Of a stretch of 64,000 bases of DNA, positions 10,600 through 20,880 are shown piece by piece (positions within the stretch are counted from its first letter, which is position 1; the number at the start of each line of letters is the position of its first letter). Origin of the DNA: Perognathus longimembris pacificus. Lineage: Eukaryota; Chordata; Mammalia; Rodentia; Heteromyidae. Both the position numbers and the translations under genes were made by a program. Location of the stretch: contig NC_063168.1 in the NCBI RefSeq assembly GCF_023159225.1, positions 65,451,398 to 65,515,397 on the forward strand. Direction: 5' to 3'. The notes below the pieces were generated by a model that worked only from the letters and a program-made list of their open reading frames with translations, did no database searches and was not told the origin of the DNA.

Positions 10600-10965
10600 A
10601 TTAGATTTGCTGAGTTTAGCAACCTTTCTACACACAAAATCAAAGCACAAAGTCACTTCAGTTTAATAATCCTACAACAAAACTAAAGTTACCAAAACAT
10701 TATATATACTATGATCAAAAATGAAATATTAAATAATAACCCTATGAAAAATGTATGAAGTTTCTGTAAATCCAATGACAAAACTCTAAAATAGAGTGAA
10801 TTTATCATCTAGTAACCCCATTTTGGTTTGCATACCAAAGAAGGATGTAGCCTTTGAAGAGATATGTATTTCCATGTCCAGGAAATTCACATCATGAAAA
10901 TGAACTAAATGTCCATCAAAAGATGAAAGGATATAGTAAGTGTAGGTATTCATATTACAAATATA
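10600..10965 (+). mobile_element. Ancient L1M ORF2 remnant, internally deleted
   Basis: A block like the RT region (TTTCTACACACAAAATCAAA at about 10625) is followed at about 10800-10940 by the ORF2 C-terminal line (ATCTAGTAACCCCATTTTGG, then GAACTAAATGTCCATCAAAA). The intervening L1 sequence is missing. No intact frame remains. Confidence 0.55.
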
Positions 10966-10967
10966 TA

Positions 10968-11005
10968 TAGAGACAGAGACAGAGACAGAGAAAAAGAGAG
11001 AGAGA
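10968..11005. repeat. (GACA)n/(GA)n microsatellite
   Basis: Short GACA repeats grade into GA repeats at the downstream edge of the L1M remnant. Confidence 0.9.
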
Positions 11006-11097
11006 AATTCAGTACATAAAAGACTGACCTCCCTAGACAGAACAATATCAGTGTTTTCTAACAATTTAAAATCTGTTTTGGTAAATATAATGTTTTT

Positions 11098-11268
11098 CTC
11101 CAGTCCTAGACCTTGAACTCTGAGCTTGGGCACTGTGCCTGAGCTTTGATTCTCAAGGCTGGTTGGTGCTCCACCACCTGAGCTTTCAATTCCAGCTTTT
11201 TGTGATTAATTGGGAGATAAGAGTCTTACAGACTTTCCTGCCAGGGCTGGCTTCAAACTGGCTTCAAC
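11098..11268 (-). mobile_element. 7SL-Geo composite SINE, head truncated
   Basis: On plus: 'CTCAAGGCTGGTTGGTGCTC', then 'CCACCTGAGCTTTCAATTCC', then the linker 'GATTAATTGGGAGATAAGAG', then 'CCAGGGCTGGCTTCAAACTG', after which the element stops. The distal 7SL head is absent, so it is truncated at its 5' end. Confidence 0.82.
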
Positions 11269-12170
11269 AGTAACAACAACAAAAGAAGAAACTCACCAGA
11301 AAAGAGTTTTCATGCATTGGAGATATTTCTTGGTGGCAGAGAGCTTGTATTTATAATCAAGAAAGCAGAGATGGCAAGAGAGAGGGAAAGACTTACTAAC
11401 TACTTTGGAAAGAGCAGATTTCTCCTGAGCATGGCAAATGGACCATCAATTACACTTTTCAATCTAGTTCACTCAACTTAATAGTAGAAATTCCTTCTAG
11501 ATTTCACAATAGGTTCACTGTCAATCTTGATGTATCCTGTTCTAAGTTACTTTGTAGTAATTCAGGAGGAAACCAAAGTTGCTCCTTAATTTAAAAATAA
11601 ATAAGTAAAATGTTTCTTTTAAAAATGGATTTAGGTATTAGACATGGAATTCTGCAATAATGGTAACCTTGGAAATAAGGCAGTAATTTTGCTTATGCAT
11701 ACAGAAAAATGCTAGTTTGATTCTGTATACACATATATTTATTGTGTATATACAAATGTAATTTTTATTGAAATTCAATGGAATGAGTGGAAAACTTGTC
11801 TTTCCAACAAAGAAAGCATAAAATGAAGAAAGTTAACAAGCCAAACACATACTGAACCCATTAGATAGTATACTGAATGAAAGAGCTACATGGCTGAGAT
11901 TTAGAAATTTTTCATCAGCATAAATTAATTGTACAAAGGGTCTTCACTGCACTGTTTGCAAACACTCATATAATATGCTTTGCTCCAATTCACCCCAGTC
12001 ATATTAGTATTTCTAGGTCTGGGTTTCCAGTCTTCGGAAGGACAGGATATCATGTGCACACTAGATAGAATGCTGAAACTGAGACCTGACAATGACAGTG
12101 ACAATGCACAGACTGCAGGCATTAGTTTAGACACCAAGAAAGAAACCATGTCTTATGAGCTGTATATGAA
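11269..12170. other. Unassigned AT-rich stretch
   Basis: No exon or recognised repeat. The short open frames on both strands at about 11925-12231 (74 and 83 codons) overlap each other and run into the adjoining SINE. Confidence 0.45.
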
Positions 12171-12171
12171 A

Positions 12172-12437
12172 ATGGCTAGGCACGATTGTCTCCTGCTTGT
12201 CATCCTAGCTATTCAGGAGGATGAGCTCTAAGTATACCAGTTTGAAACCAGCCCAGGTTAAATGGTTATCTCCAATTAATAAACCTGAAGTGGAGAGGTG
12301 GCTCAAATGCTACAGTGCTAAGCTTGGGCAAAAAAACAAGTGAGAGTTTCAGGCTGAGTTCAAAGCCCTAGTATTGGCACTGGCACATGCACATGCACAT
12401 GCACGCACACACACATACACAGAGAGAGAGAGAATCT
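12172..12437 (+). mobile_element. 7SL-Geo composite SINE with CA/GA tail
   Basis: The head 'GTCATCCTAGCTATTCAGGA', linker 'TCTCCAATTAATAAACC' and Geo tail 'GTGGCTCAAATGCTACAGTG' occur in order. The 3' end grades into GCACATGCACAT repeats, then (CA)n and (GA)n through 12437, so a microsatellite replaces the poly(A) tail. Confidence 0.88.
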
Positions 12438-12440
12438 GAA

Positions 12441-13088
12441 GGAAAAAACATGAGTTTACAGTATCTATAATGGGAGTCCAAAAGAAGGGCTCATTTTTAT
12501 TAGGCAACATGAGCAATTTGAATCTCCAAACTGATAAATGAACTAAAAATGATGTTACTCCAGTAAAACTTCTAGACTGCTTGGAAAAAAATTCAGAGAC
12601 AATAGATATGGAAACACTTCATAGCAACATTCTATAGTCAAAAGTTTAAGTATAGGACCAGATACCTTGGAAATGAGACAATGCCCATGGAATATATGCT
12701 TATACTTTCAAAGAAGAAATCACAAACCACATGAGGAAATGATCCTCATTAAGACAAATAGAAACAAGTGAGAATATTTGGTCCCCAAGGACTTAAGACA
12801 GTATAAAAATTAGGCTTTAAGTTCTAAATGGCTACATTGATAAAAGGAAACAAAAGAGATAATCCTTAAAAAGCAGATTATGGGAAAAAAAACTAGTATC
12901 TTTGTAGAAAAATAATGTAATCACTAGAAATTACTCATGCATAGAATTTTGAGAAATTTAGCATTCCCTGGTTGGGCACAACTGGAGACTGAATTAGAAA
13001 CCTAGAAGTTAGAACAAAAAACATTAAAAATGGAATACATACTTGATGAAAGTGGTATAACTAAAGAATTTTTTCCCAGATCCATCAT
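12441..13088. other. Unassigned AT-rich stretch
   Basis: Possibly very old LINE-derived DNA, but nothing I can assign. No open frame over 60 codons starts here. Confidence 0.4.
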
Positions 13089-13089
13089 T

Positions 13090-13890
13090 CAAGAGAATGG
13101 AGCTTGATGCAATCCCATTTTCTAGTTCTTTCTTGGATTTGCTATGTTTTTGGATCTTTACTTGGAAGGGTCCTGCCTGTGCCAAGGAGTCCTGATGTTT
13201 CTCCCACTCCTTTCTGTAAAAGATTCATGGTTCCATGTCTTACATGGAGGACTTTGATCCAGTATGAAATGATACTGGTGCAAGGTAATAGAGATCCAGT
13301 TTCAGTTTTCTGCATGTGGACATCCAGTTTTCCCAGCACCATTTGTGGAAGAAGCTTTCTTCCAGCCTATGTTTTTGGTTCTCTTATCAAATATTAGGTG
13401 GCTAGAGGTCTGTGGGCTTATTTCTGGGTCTTCTGTTCCATTAGTCCTCAGGCCTGTTTTTGTGCCAGTACCAAGCTGCTTCCATTAGTTCAGCTCCGTC
13501 TGAAGAGTTTGAAGTTTGGAATTCTTATGCCTCCAGCACTATTATTTCTGCTCAGGATTGCTTTTGCAATTTGGGGCCTTTTTTGGTTCCATATGAATGT
13601 GTTGTTCATTTTCCCTATCTCAGTGAGGAATGATGTTGGGGTTTTAATAGACATTGCATTGAATTTGTAGGTTGCTTTAGGCAGTATTGCCATTTTCATG
13701 ATATTAATTCTGCCAGTTCAGGAGCCCAGTTCTTTCTACTTCCTTGTCTTTTGATATCCTTCAGAATTTTATACTTTTGTTGTGGAAGCCCCTTACTCCT
13801 TTTGTTAGGTTGAGGTTGATTCCTGGGTTTTTTTTGTTTTTGTTTTTGTTTTTTTAACTATTGTAAACAGTGGAACCAGTTCCTGCAATG
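13090..13890 (-). mobile_element. L1 ORF2 fragment, antisense
   Basis: Minus-strand translation of 13490-13699 gives a segment with [20 protein letters not shown] and [15 protein letters not shown], which is the downstream RT/thumb region of L1 ORF2. Flanking DNA continues in the same orientation; on plus, 'CACCATTTGTGGAAGAAGCT' is the known antisense L1 line. It is less diverged than the L1M copies nearby, but still broken by stops. A (TTTTTG)n run lies at about 13828-13855. Confidence 0.85.
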
Positions 13891-14200
13891 GCAAGGGGTA
13901 TGAAGACATAGTGAGGTTGCTGAAGAAGAATTGGGGTGTCAGTTCAACAGTGCTGATAACTACTGAGGCTGGATATAAAGTTAAGTCAAGGAATATGCAA
14001 TAACTTGTAATATTACTTTGTATGTTCTATTGATAGTGGGTTGCTTTTGAAAGACTTTAAATAGGAAGATGGCATTTCCAGTGTTCATTCTAATACTAGC
14101 ATTGAGGATTCACTGGGAAGGAGAAAGTGGATTGTGAAGGTGGTGGGAAATTGGAGGTGCTTCTATAACTCAATACCTTTGGAGTGAGGGCACAACAACC
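13891..14200. other. Unassigned stretch
   Basis: It begins 'GGCAAGGGGTATGAAGACAT'. No mobile element or exon was recognised. Confidence 0.4.
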
Positions 14201-14204
14201 CCAA

Positions 14205-15110
14205 ATTCTATCTGGTGATTAAAGTCATTATGGCATATTACAATGGTATATTCCTTAGCAATAGAAAGGAATGAAGTGTTGATTCTGGATACAATGTATG
14301 TAGACTTTGAAAACATTATGCTAAGTGGAAAAAGAGTCATATTCACCAGCCTCATCATGGATAATTACTTCTGAGGAAATGTACACTATAGATAAATACA
14401 TAAAGATAAGGTGTATTAGTAGTGATTAGGCACCAAGTAGCAGGTGACTTTAACGGTTTACATTTAGGGGGTTATAGATGCTCTTGGATCTCTGTTTCTG
14501 TCCTAACCTAGAAACATGGAATGTTCTGACTGCTCTGCTATGCAGCCTGGCCAGAAGGGCTTTGAACATTCCCAAACACAGACAAACTTATTCAGGTTGT
14601 TATCTGAAATTCTGAAAGAATAACCACACTGTTGAACACAGAGGAGCTAGCCCAGGCCCCACACTTAGTTCCTTCAGCCTCTCTACAAGCCCTGTAACCC
14701 TTCCCATCACTGCTGATGTGATGATACTGTTCCTGGATGCACAGCTCTTCCCTGGCTGGCTGCTCCGAGAACCAGTGCTGGGACCTGCATGTCAGTCCCT
14801 GTAATAAGTGTTGCAGAATGATCATCCAGTGTATAGTGTTATCCCAGCCATCTCCATCTCAGGACATTTTTGAGGTAACCCTTGTGGGAACTACACTGTG
14901 ATTACTATTAAAGTGACTGAAGCACCTGGGCTCAGCCACACAGCACAGAAAGAAAAGGTCCTTCAATTAAACAGTAGCAATTATTTAACTGTCCTATACC
15001 AACTAAGTGGATATATCACTCTGTAAATGTAGTTGTCCACACTGATTTACACATCAAAAGATAAAACATGTGGGTATGTAAATTATATCTCAATGAAGGT
15101 ACAATATTGC
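14205..15110 (+). mobile_element. Ancient L1M 3' UTR with an unassigned middle
   Basis: 'GCAATAGAAAGGAATGAAGT' (about 14260), then 'GAAAACATTATGCTAAGTGG' (about 14308), follow the L1M 3' UTR line. The terminal line 'GTAAATTATATCTCAATGAA' lies at about 15078-15097. The middle, about 14480-15000, I could not assign; it may be an insertion or highly diverged UTR. Confidence 0.55.
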
Positions 15111-15220
15111 ACAACAAAAACAAAAAACAACAATATTATTCAATTTGTCTCAAAGGACCTATTCAAAATGTGGTTACCAGGATTCATTTACATTGCCTAT
15201 GAATATGTTCCTCTCTCATG

Positions 15221-15346
15221 CTGTATAATATTCTACATGCCTTATCCATTAATCTCCCTATGAATAGTGTTATTGATATCATCCTGCATAATATTCTAGC
15301 CTGCCTAATTCATTAATTTTAATATCAATAGTGTTACTGAGTATTT
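15221..15346. repeat. 63-bp tandem duplication
   Basis: 'CTGTATAATATTCT' at 15221 and 'CTGCATAATATTCT' at 15284 start two adjacent units. Both continue through a 'CATTAAT' and an 'AATAGTGTTA' block at matching offsets. The units have diverged, so the duplication is old. Confidence 0.75.
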
Positions 15347-16317
15347 TCCTAGCACTTGTGTTAGTTTGTTTTACTGTATTTAAACCTCCCTGTTTTGTCC
15401 TTTTTGCTTACAGAACATACAACTAGGTTACAAACACAAGATCATCGACATGCATATGTACTGTTTCAAAGAAAATGTCCTAATTGTTTTCTAAGATGGC
15501 AGTGTCAATTCACACCTCCCCAAGAGTTTTAAACAGTGCCTATTGTTCCACAGGAGAGAAATTATTCTTAATTTTGCCAATCTATTGTGTTTTAAATTTT
15601 ATTCTCTTTGCTTAAACTCTACCTTCCTAACCACAAATAAGGCTGAGAATCATTTTCACACTTTTGCTTTCCTTTGTTTTATGTTCTCTAAAAATGCTTA
15701 GTTTTCTATTAGGTTTTATCCATTTTCATTATTGACTTTAAGGAGTTATTTAGATATTTTGAATTATAATGCTTTTTAAGCATAAGTGTTGCAAATAAAT
15801 TCTCCTCACATGTGACTTGTGCATTTACTGACTTTGTCTATCCTTTCATAAACAATAGACTCTAAATTTAACATAGTCAAGTTTCAAAAGATTTCCTTGA
15901 TAATTAATGCTTCTATATCAAAAGAAACGCTTCTGTACCCAAATCTCATGAAGATATTTAATCTATATACATTTTTTGTATTTTCTTCTGAACATTTAAA
16001 GATTTGCATTAAATATTTAAGCCCTCCTTTAGAAATTAAATTGAATTTTAGCATAACAGAGATGAAATTGTATTTTCTTCCAAATGTATAACCAGTTACT
16101 ACAGCACTACCTATGAAATACTTTCATTCCATTGAGTGGCAATGCTTTGTCATCCACACATTGACTCCAGTAGCATTGTTGGTCTTCAAAGCACACCTTG
16201 AGATGAGTTGACCTCTACAGATGCATTGACCTCTACTGAAATTCTACAAAATACCATTGAAACCATTGATTATTAACGAATGTGGCTAATCTCTAAGCAT
16301 GAAATTCTTTTGAGCAA

Positions 16318-16345
16318 TTATTTTGTTTTGTTTTGTTTTGTTTTT
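16318..16345. repeat. (TTTTG)n microsatellite
   Basis: About five TTTTG units lie within the antisense L1M copy. Confidence 0.92.
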
Positions 16346-16990
16346 GAGAGGTCAAATTGAGAACCTGTCCCCAGAAAACTTGCAAATCAGTAATTGAAAA
16401 AAAGTAGGTTAGAATACTTTTTACTAATTATTATATTGAAGATATGTTGAAATACCAAATTTTAGACATATTGGGTTATATGTCATTCATATCATAGGTT
16501 TCCTTTACTTTTTGTAATGTGAGTGCTAGTTGATTTTTAAGTCCATCTGTAATTGTCAGTGTATTTCTATTTTGAAGAGGACTAATACAAATGTATAATG
16601 TTCTAATAATAATATCAAGGAAAATTTTCCCAGATAATTCTTCTTCTGGAGTGCCTTGTCTATTCTTAGAATTTTGCACATTTGTATAAACTTTAGATCA
16701 ACCTTGTGACATTGCAAAAAGTAAATCCATTTTGGAAATTTTATTGGAATTGCATTGAGACTACAGGTATATTTCAGAGAATTCATATCTTTGAAATATT
16801 GAAACTTATCTATCTATGAGCATCAAATAATTCTCTATTTTTCTAACTCTTCTGAAAGATTGTTTAATCAGGTTTATTATTTTCTAGAGAGGAGTTTTCC
16901 ATACGGCTTTTGGACTTATTTCTATGTACCTCATATTTTTATTACTATGATACATTGCATCTTTACAAAATTATTAAATTTCCATAATCT

Positions 16991-17819
16991 TATTTACTAC
17001 AGGGGTTATACATGCTTACCCTATGAATATTCAAACCATTTCTGTTTTCTTCTTCATTGCTTCCTGACCCCAAATTCTGTGGGATGTAAAGCTTTAGATT
17101 TCCTAGCATCCTGGATTTCCTTATGGACAGAAATCTATGCAATTTCTTTATGGCCATTCAGAATCTTCCCTCCACCTCCTACTAACATTTCAATGTGTCT
17201 GCAGACTCCAAATTAACATAAGTGAGTAACCCCACTAGAGTCCATCTACACTAAGTTTACCTCCATGACAGAGCCTTTTCAGCACACTGTATTCCTTAGG
17301 CCAGCTCTGAGTTTTTGTTCTCCATATAGTAAGAACCATGGTGAATGTGGATTTTTCCCTTTTCTTCCTACAGAATGAGTGCTCCTGCACAGTAGCAAGT
17401 TTCTAAACCATTTCTAGTTTGCAGCAGGAAGTTCTGGGAGTGCTCTGGCTTTGTGCTTTACATTTCAATGGCTTTCACCACAGCCTCTGCCAACGGGAGG
17501 CTTAAGGAAAGCAGGTGACAAAAGTGAGTTTTTTTACCTTTATATGCTAGACACTGTTCCAAACTGGAGACACCGAGATTTATTCCTCAGAGGGAGGCAT
17601 CCATTAGCCAGTCAGACTGCAATCAACCAACCAAGCCCCATGGTTCAGAGGACAGTGGCCTCTGTCATTCATGTGTTCCCTCATGGTGTTCCCCAAACCT
17701 CTCACCAGCAATTTTAGACTTTATCATTGTCTTCCAATTTCTGAAAATCCTATTACTCCTGTTAGCAGCACACCACAGTTAACAATTCTATTGTCTACAG
17801 GTATATGTGATCTTTTGGT
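16991..17819. other. Unassigned stretch
   Basis: Near 17540-17590, 'GCTAGACACTGTTCCAAACT' is weakly like an L2 3' line, but not enough to call. The 88-codon frame at 17451-17717 has no recognisable domain. Confidence 0.4.
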
Positions 17820-18440
17820 AGCTTAGGATATGAAATCTTCTTTCATTAATGCCACTTCGGAAAGGGTGTTGTCAGACCCTCTCAGCTTCCCCTTCTGCGG
17901 GTTGTCAAGTAGTAGAAAAACACTTTCCATTTCCATGCTGATTTGCTTCTCCAGAAATCCTTGGCACTTCTCTTTCATTATTTTTTTTTCAAAATACACA
18001 TGCAGAATAAGCTTCATTCTAACATTATAGTAGAAGAATTGTATGCACAGTTAGCTCACTGGCCCACCCAAAGGTCCTCATCTAGTTAAATAGTAAGAGC
18101 ACAAGGCCCTGTAACTCTTTTCATTCATTCAATGGTATTTAAACAGTAGCATGCTGCCTCTCTCAATCTACTGATTGATTTGGCTGACAAACCTTGGTCC
18201 CTGGATGAGTGATAAGGACGAAAGAGCAAATTATTGAAAGATGTGTGCCTGGCCCTGACTAGGCTCAGCAGAGCAGATGCTGAGTTGCTGCAGACAGCTA
18301 CAGTGTCATTAAGGAAACAGAACTTCACATCTGGAGCCACCAGAGAATCATATATTACCATAGACAATATAATTGTTAATTGTGGGGTGCCAGCTACAAG
18401 AGCTGCAGGATTTCAGAATGAAAGACAGTGATAAACAAGG
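17820..18440. other. Repeat-free stretch, candidate conserved element
   Basis: About 600 bp with no recognisable repeat. It has modest open frames on both strands (61-80 codons), an A/T motif cluster (TATTTAAACAG, CTGATTGATTTGG, AATATAATTGTTAATTG) and a balanced composition unlike the L1 on its left. It could be an ancient regulatory element or simply unique DNA; no alignment was possible here. Confidence 0.25.
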
Positions 18441-18925
18441 TCAAAAAATGCAGTCTGATCTCGAAAGATGAGAAATGCTTGGAAAGTTAGAGGTGACATA
18501 GATGGGCAAGGGAAAAGTCACTTTGCAACAGCACCAGTCTGAATGCCCCATCTCCCACAGTTTCATCCCCAAGGCCTTGTGGGGCTACGGGGATGTACTG
18601 CCTTCATGTGGAGATCACTCTAGCAGCAGTTTCTGTTGAGCCTTAGGCAATGCATCAAATAGAACCAGGTGAAACAGAGTTCAAGAAGATGGTAAGGGCT
18701 CCTGGCTCTGGTCTCAGTGACTGAGCTTGGAGACTGCTCAATTGTTTTCCATCCAACAGATCTAACAGTATAAAGTGGTTTTTATCTTCTCCATAGATGG
18801 AAAATACTTCTCAGGTCAACTTAGAGTAAGAAATGTGCTTTGCATCTTATATTTTATTTTTGTTTTGACTTCATTATTTAGAACAATCATGAATTCGGGA
18901 GGTCACAAAATATCAGTATATCAAT
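18441..18925. other. Unassigned stretch
   Basis: No mobile element or exon was recognised. Confidence 0.45.
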
Positions 18926-18931
18926 CTAGGT

Positions 18932-19219
18932 TGTGTGTGTGTGTGTGTATGCATTGTGCATTGTGCATGTGTGTGTGCATGTGTATGTGTGTGTGTGTGA
19001 GTGTGTGCTGGTACTGGGACATGAACTCAAGATTCTCACATGGCTTTTTCACTCAAGGCTTGTACTCTACTGTTTGAGCCACATCTGCAGATTTTTGGTG
19101 GTTAATTGGAGATAAGAGTCTTTTATATTCATCTTCCTGGGCTGGCTTTGAACCAGGATCCTCAGATCTCAGCTTCTTGACTAGCTACGATTAGCAGTAT
19201 GGGTTAAGTGTGCCTAGCT
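18932..19219 (-). mobile_element. 7SL-Geo composite SINE with (GT)n tail
   Basis: On plus a (GT)-rich tract (about 18932-19000) stands where the SINE tail should be. It is followed by the Geo part (ACTCAAGGCTTGTACTCTAC), the linker 'GGTTAATTGGAGATAAGAGT' and the head 'CTGGCTTTGAACCAGGATCC'. Frames of 100 and 60 codons through the GT run are low-complexity artefacts. Confidence 0.9.
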
Positions 19220-19476
19220 AAATCAAGCTCTTTATGGTTGTGGTTAGTTGTGGGGTTTGAACTCAGGGCCCTGGAACTGTCCCTTTTGAGCTCTTTTGTT
19301 CAAGGCTAGCATTCTACCACTTTAAGCCACAGCTCTATGTCCCTGGTGGTTAAATAGAGATAAGAGTCTCAGGGACTTTCCTTCCCAGCCTGGCTTCCAA
19401 CCTCAATCTTCAGATCTCAGCCTCCTGAGCAGTTAAGATTACAGGTATGAGTCCCTAGTTTTGAGCTTAAATCAGG
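19218..19476 (-). mobile_element. 7SL-Geo composite SINE
   Basis: A second antisense copy directly follows the previous one: 'GAACTCAGGGCCCTGGAACT', 'TTCAAGGCTAGCATTCTACC', 'GGTTAAATAGAGATAAGAGT', 'CTCAGCCTCCTGAGCAGTTA'. TAAATCAAG (19218) and TAAATCAGG (about 19468) are likely target duplications, so it inserted at the edge of its neighbour. Confidence 0.88.
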
Positions 19477-19479
19477 TAT

Positions 19480-19615
19480 TTTTTATTAATTAAATTTTGT
19501 TGACAAAGTGTTGTGCAAAAGGGGTACAGTTACATAATAAGGCAGTGAGTACATTTCTTGTGATATCTTACACCTTCGTTTTTCATTCCCTTATTTAAAT
19601 CTGTCTACCACTGAA
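19480..19615 (-). mobile_element. L1 3' UTR fragment, antisense
   Basis: 'GGGGTACAGTTACATAATAA' followed by 'GGCAGTGAGTACATTTCTTG' is the complement of the terminal 3' UTR line seen in sense at 1040-1100 and 4500-4570. Confidence 0.65.
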
Positions 19616-19861
19616 TGGTGCTGGATTCTTAATGCAAATCACAGCAGAGAAGCAAATGCAACAATGTTACAAAATAAATTTGCATGTAAGAGCAGCCACA
19701 CCTCAGAGATTTTTGTCCATGTCCTTTTGTGGGGAGTAGGGGTTATGGTATTCCTCAAAGTCCCATATTGTCTCTGGTAGTCATTTCTCCTCTTAGTTGC
19801 TCTTCATACCCTTTCTGTGTCTCCTTAACTCTAGATTTACCCTTTCAAAAATCTCCTATCT

Positions 19862-20075
19862 AGTTGGGCACTGGTGGCTCATGACTATAAGCTACTCAGG
19901 AGGCTAGAATCTGAGGATCTCAGTTTGATACCAGCCCAAGAAAGAAAGTCTGTGAGGCACTAATCTCCAAAAAGCTAGAAGCAAAGATGTGCCTCAATGG
20001 TAGAGTGCCAACCTTGAGACAAATAGCTAAGGGACAGCGCCCAGTTCCTGAGTTCACATACACACTGAGAATCAT
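19862..20075 (+). mobile_element. 7SL-Geo composite SINE
   Basis: 'TTGGGCACTGGTGGCTCATG' begins the head at 19864; 'GCTACTCAGGAGGCTAGAAT' follows. Then come 'CTAATCTCCAAAAAGC' (linker with deletion) and 'GGTAGAGTGCCAACCTTGAG' (Geo). The A-tail is absent or eroded. Confidence 0.85.
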
Positions 20076-20159
20076 CTGCCTAGACAAAGACTCACTTTCT
20101 CCGGTAAGCCCTGCAGCTACTACTCCTAGGGAGGGACCCACCAGCTTCTTCTCATTCCC

Positions 20160-20510
20160 CAATATGATATCACAAATTGCTCTGAAACTTGCTGCTGTTC
20201 TCAATTATCTGTTAAACTGTAAGTTTTATAAGGCACCTTGAACAGTGTTTTATAGTGCAATTTGTAGGCGCTGCTATTAAAATTAATTGAGTTATCATTA
20301 AAAGGGATGTGTCTGAAACAGAAGTCATCCTTAACATCTGGTTTCCAGAGTAGCTGATCACCTCTAGGCTTAGCGTTGCTTCAGAGCCCCGACCAGCCCT
20401 GGAGCCAACATGCTCAGAGCGTGCTTTCTTTAGCGTGGCATCATGGGTGAATTCTTGATCCAGTGGGATGTTTAATACTTTGATTAGCACATGAGTTATA
20501 AAAGAAGGAT
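20160..20510. other. Repeat-free stretch, candidate conserved element
   Basis: It combines AT-rich motif blocks (CAATTATCTGTTAAACTG, AAAATTAATTGAGTTATC) with a GC-richer part (AGAGCCCCGACCAGCCCTGG). A 92-codon minus frame (20212-20490) has no known domain. No repeat was recognised. Cross-species conservation would decide whether this is regulatory. Confidence 0.25.
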
Positions 20511-20519
20511 TTCACTGTG

Positions 20520-20880
20520 ACTTCTCATAACTATATCCAATTTATCTTGCTCAAATTCACTCTTGTCAACCACTCTCCTTTACTTCCCCTTCCCCACTTC
20601 TTAAAACAATGGATTTTTATTTTTTCTATTTTCATATATGCATATAAAATACATGGGCCATATTCACTGTTATTCACCCTCCGTTTTCTCCTTCCCACAG
20701 ATACATGCTCCACAACAGAGTCTATTTTACTATCCTGTCATTTTTTAAGTGTGTATAAATGATACCTCAAGATTTCACTATGGTATTTTGCATGGGCATA
20801 TATTACATTTGAATCAAATTAACCCCTCCACATTTCTTTTTTCTCCATCCTCCTCTCTCCCTTCCTTATTGTTCAAGAGT
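20520..20880 (-). mobile_element. Possible old L1 3' UTR, antisense
   Basis: T/C-rich lines such as 'TCTTGCTCAAATTCACTC' and 'AGATTTCACTATGGTATTTT' resemble antisense 3' UTR of older rodent L1s. The match is impressionistic. Confidence 0.35.

Larger units (their letters stand above)
15150..16990 (-). mobile_element. Long ancient L1M copy, antisense
   Basis: Reading along plus, blocks follow the antisense order of L1 ORF2: 'CTGTATAATATTCTACATGC', 'TAAGATGGCAGTGTCAATTC', 'TAGATATTTTGAATTATAAT', 'AACCAGTTACTACAGCACTA', then 'GGAATTGCATTGAGACTACA' at about 16746. All frames are destroyed. Divergence points to an ancient copy. A 63-bp tandem duplication (15221-15346) and a (TTTTG)n run (16318-16345) lie within it. 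Confidence 0.65.

Noticed and set aside
13490..13699. 69-codon minus frame with good-looking protein sequence
   Set aside because: It is a shard of L1 ORF2, annotated as part of the antisense L1, not a host gene.
14205..16990. Sense L1M 3' end followed by antisense L1M considered as one twin-primed copy
   Set aside because: The order is wrong: the forward 3' end lies to the left of the inverted piece, so two separate copies are more likely.
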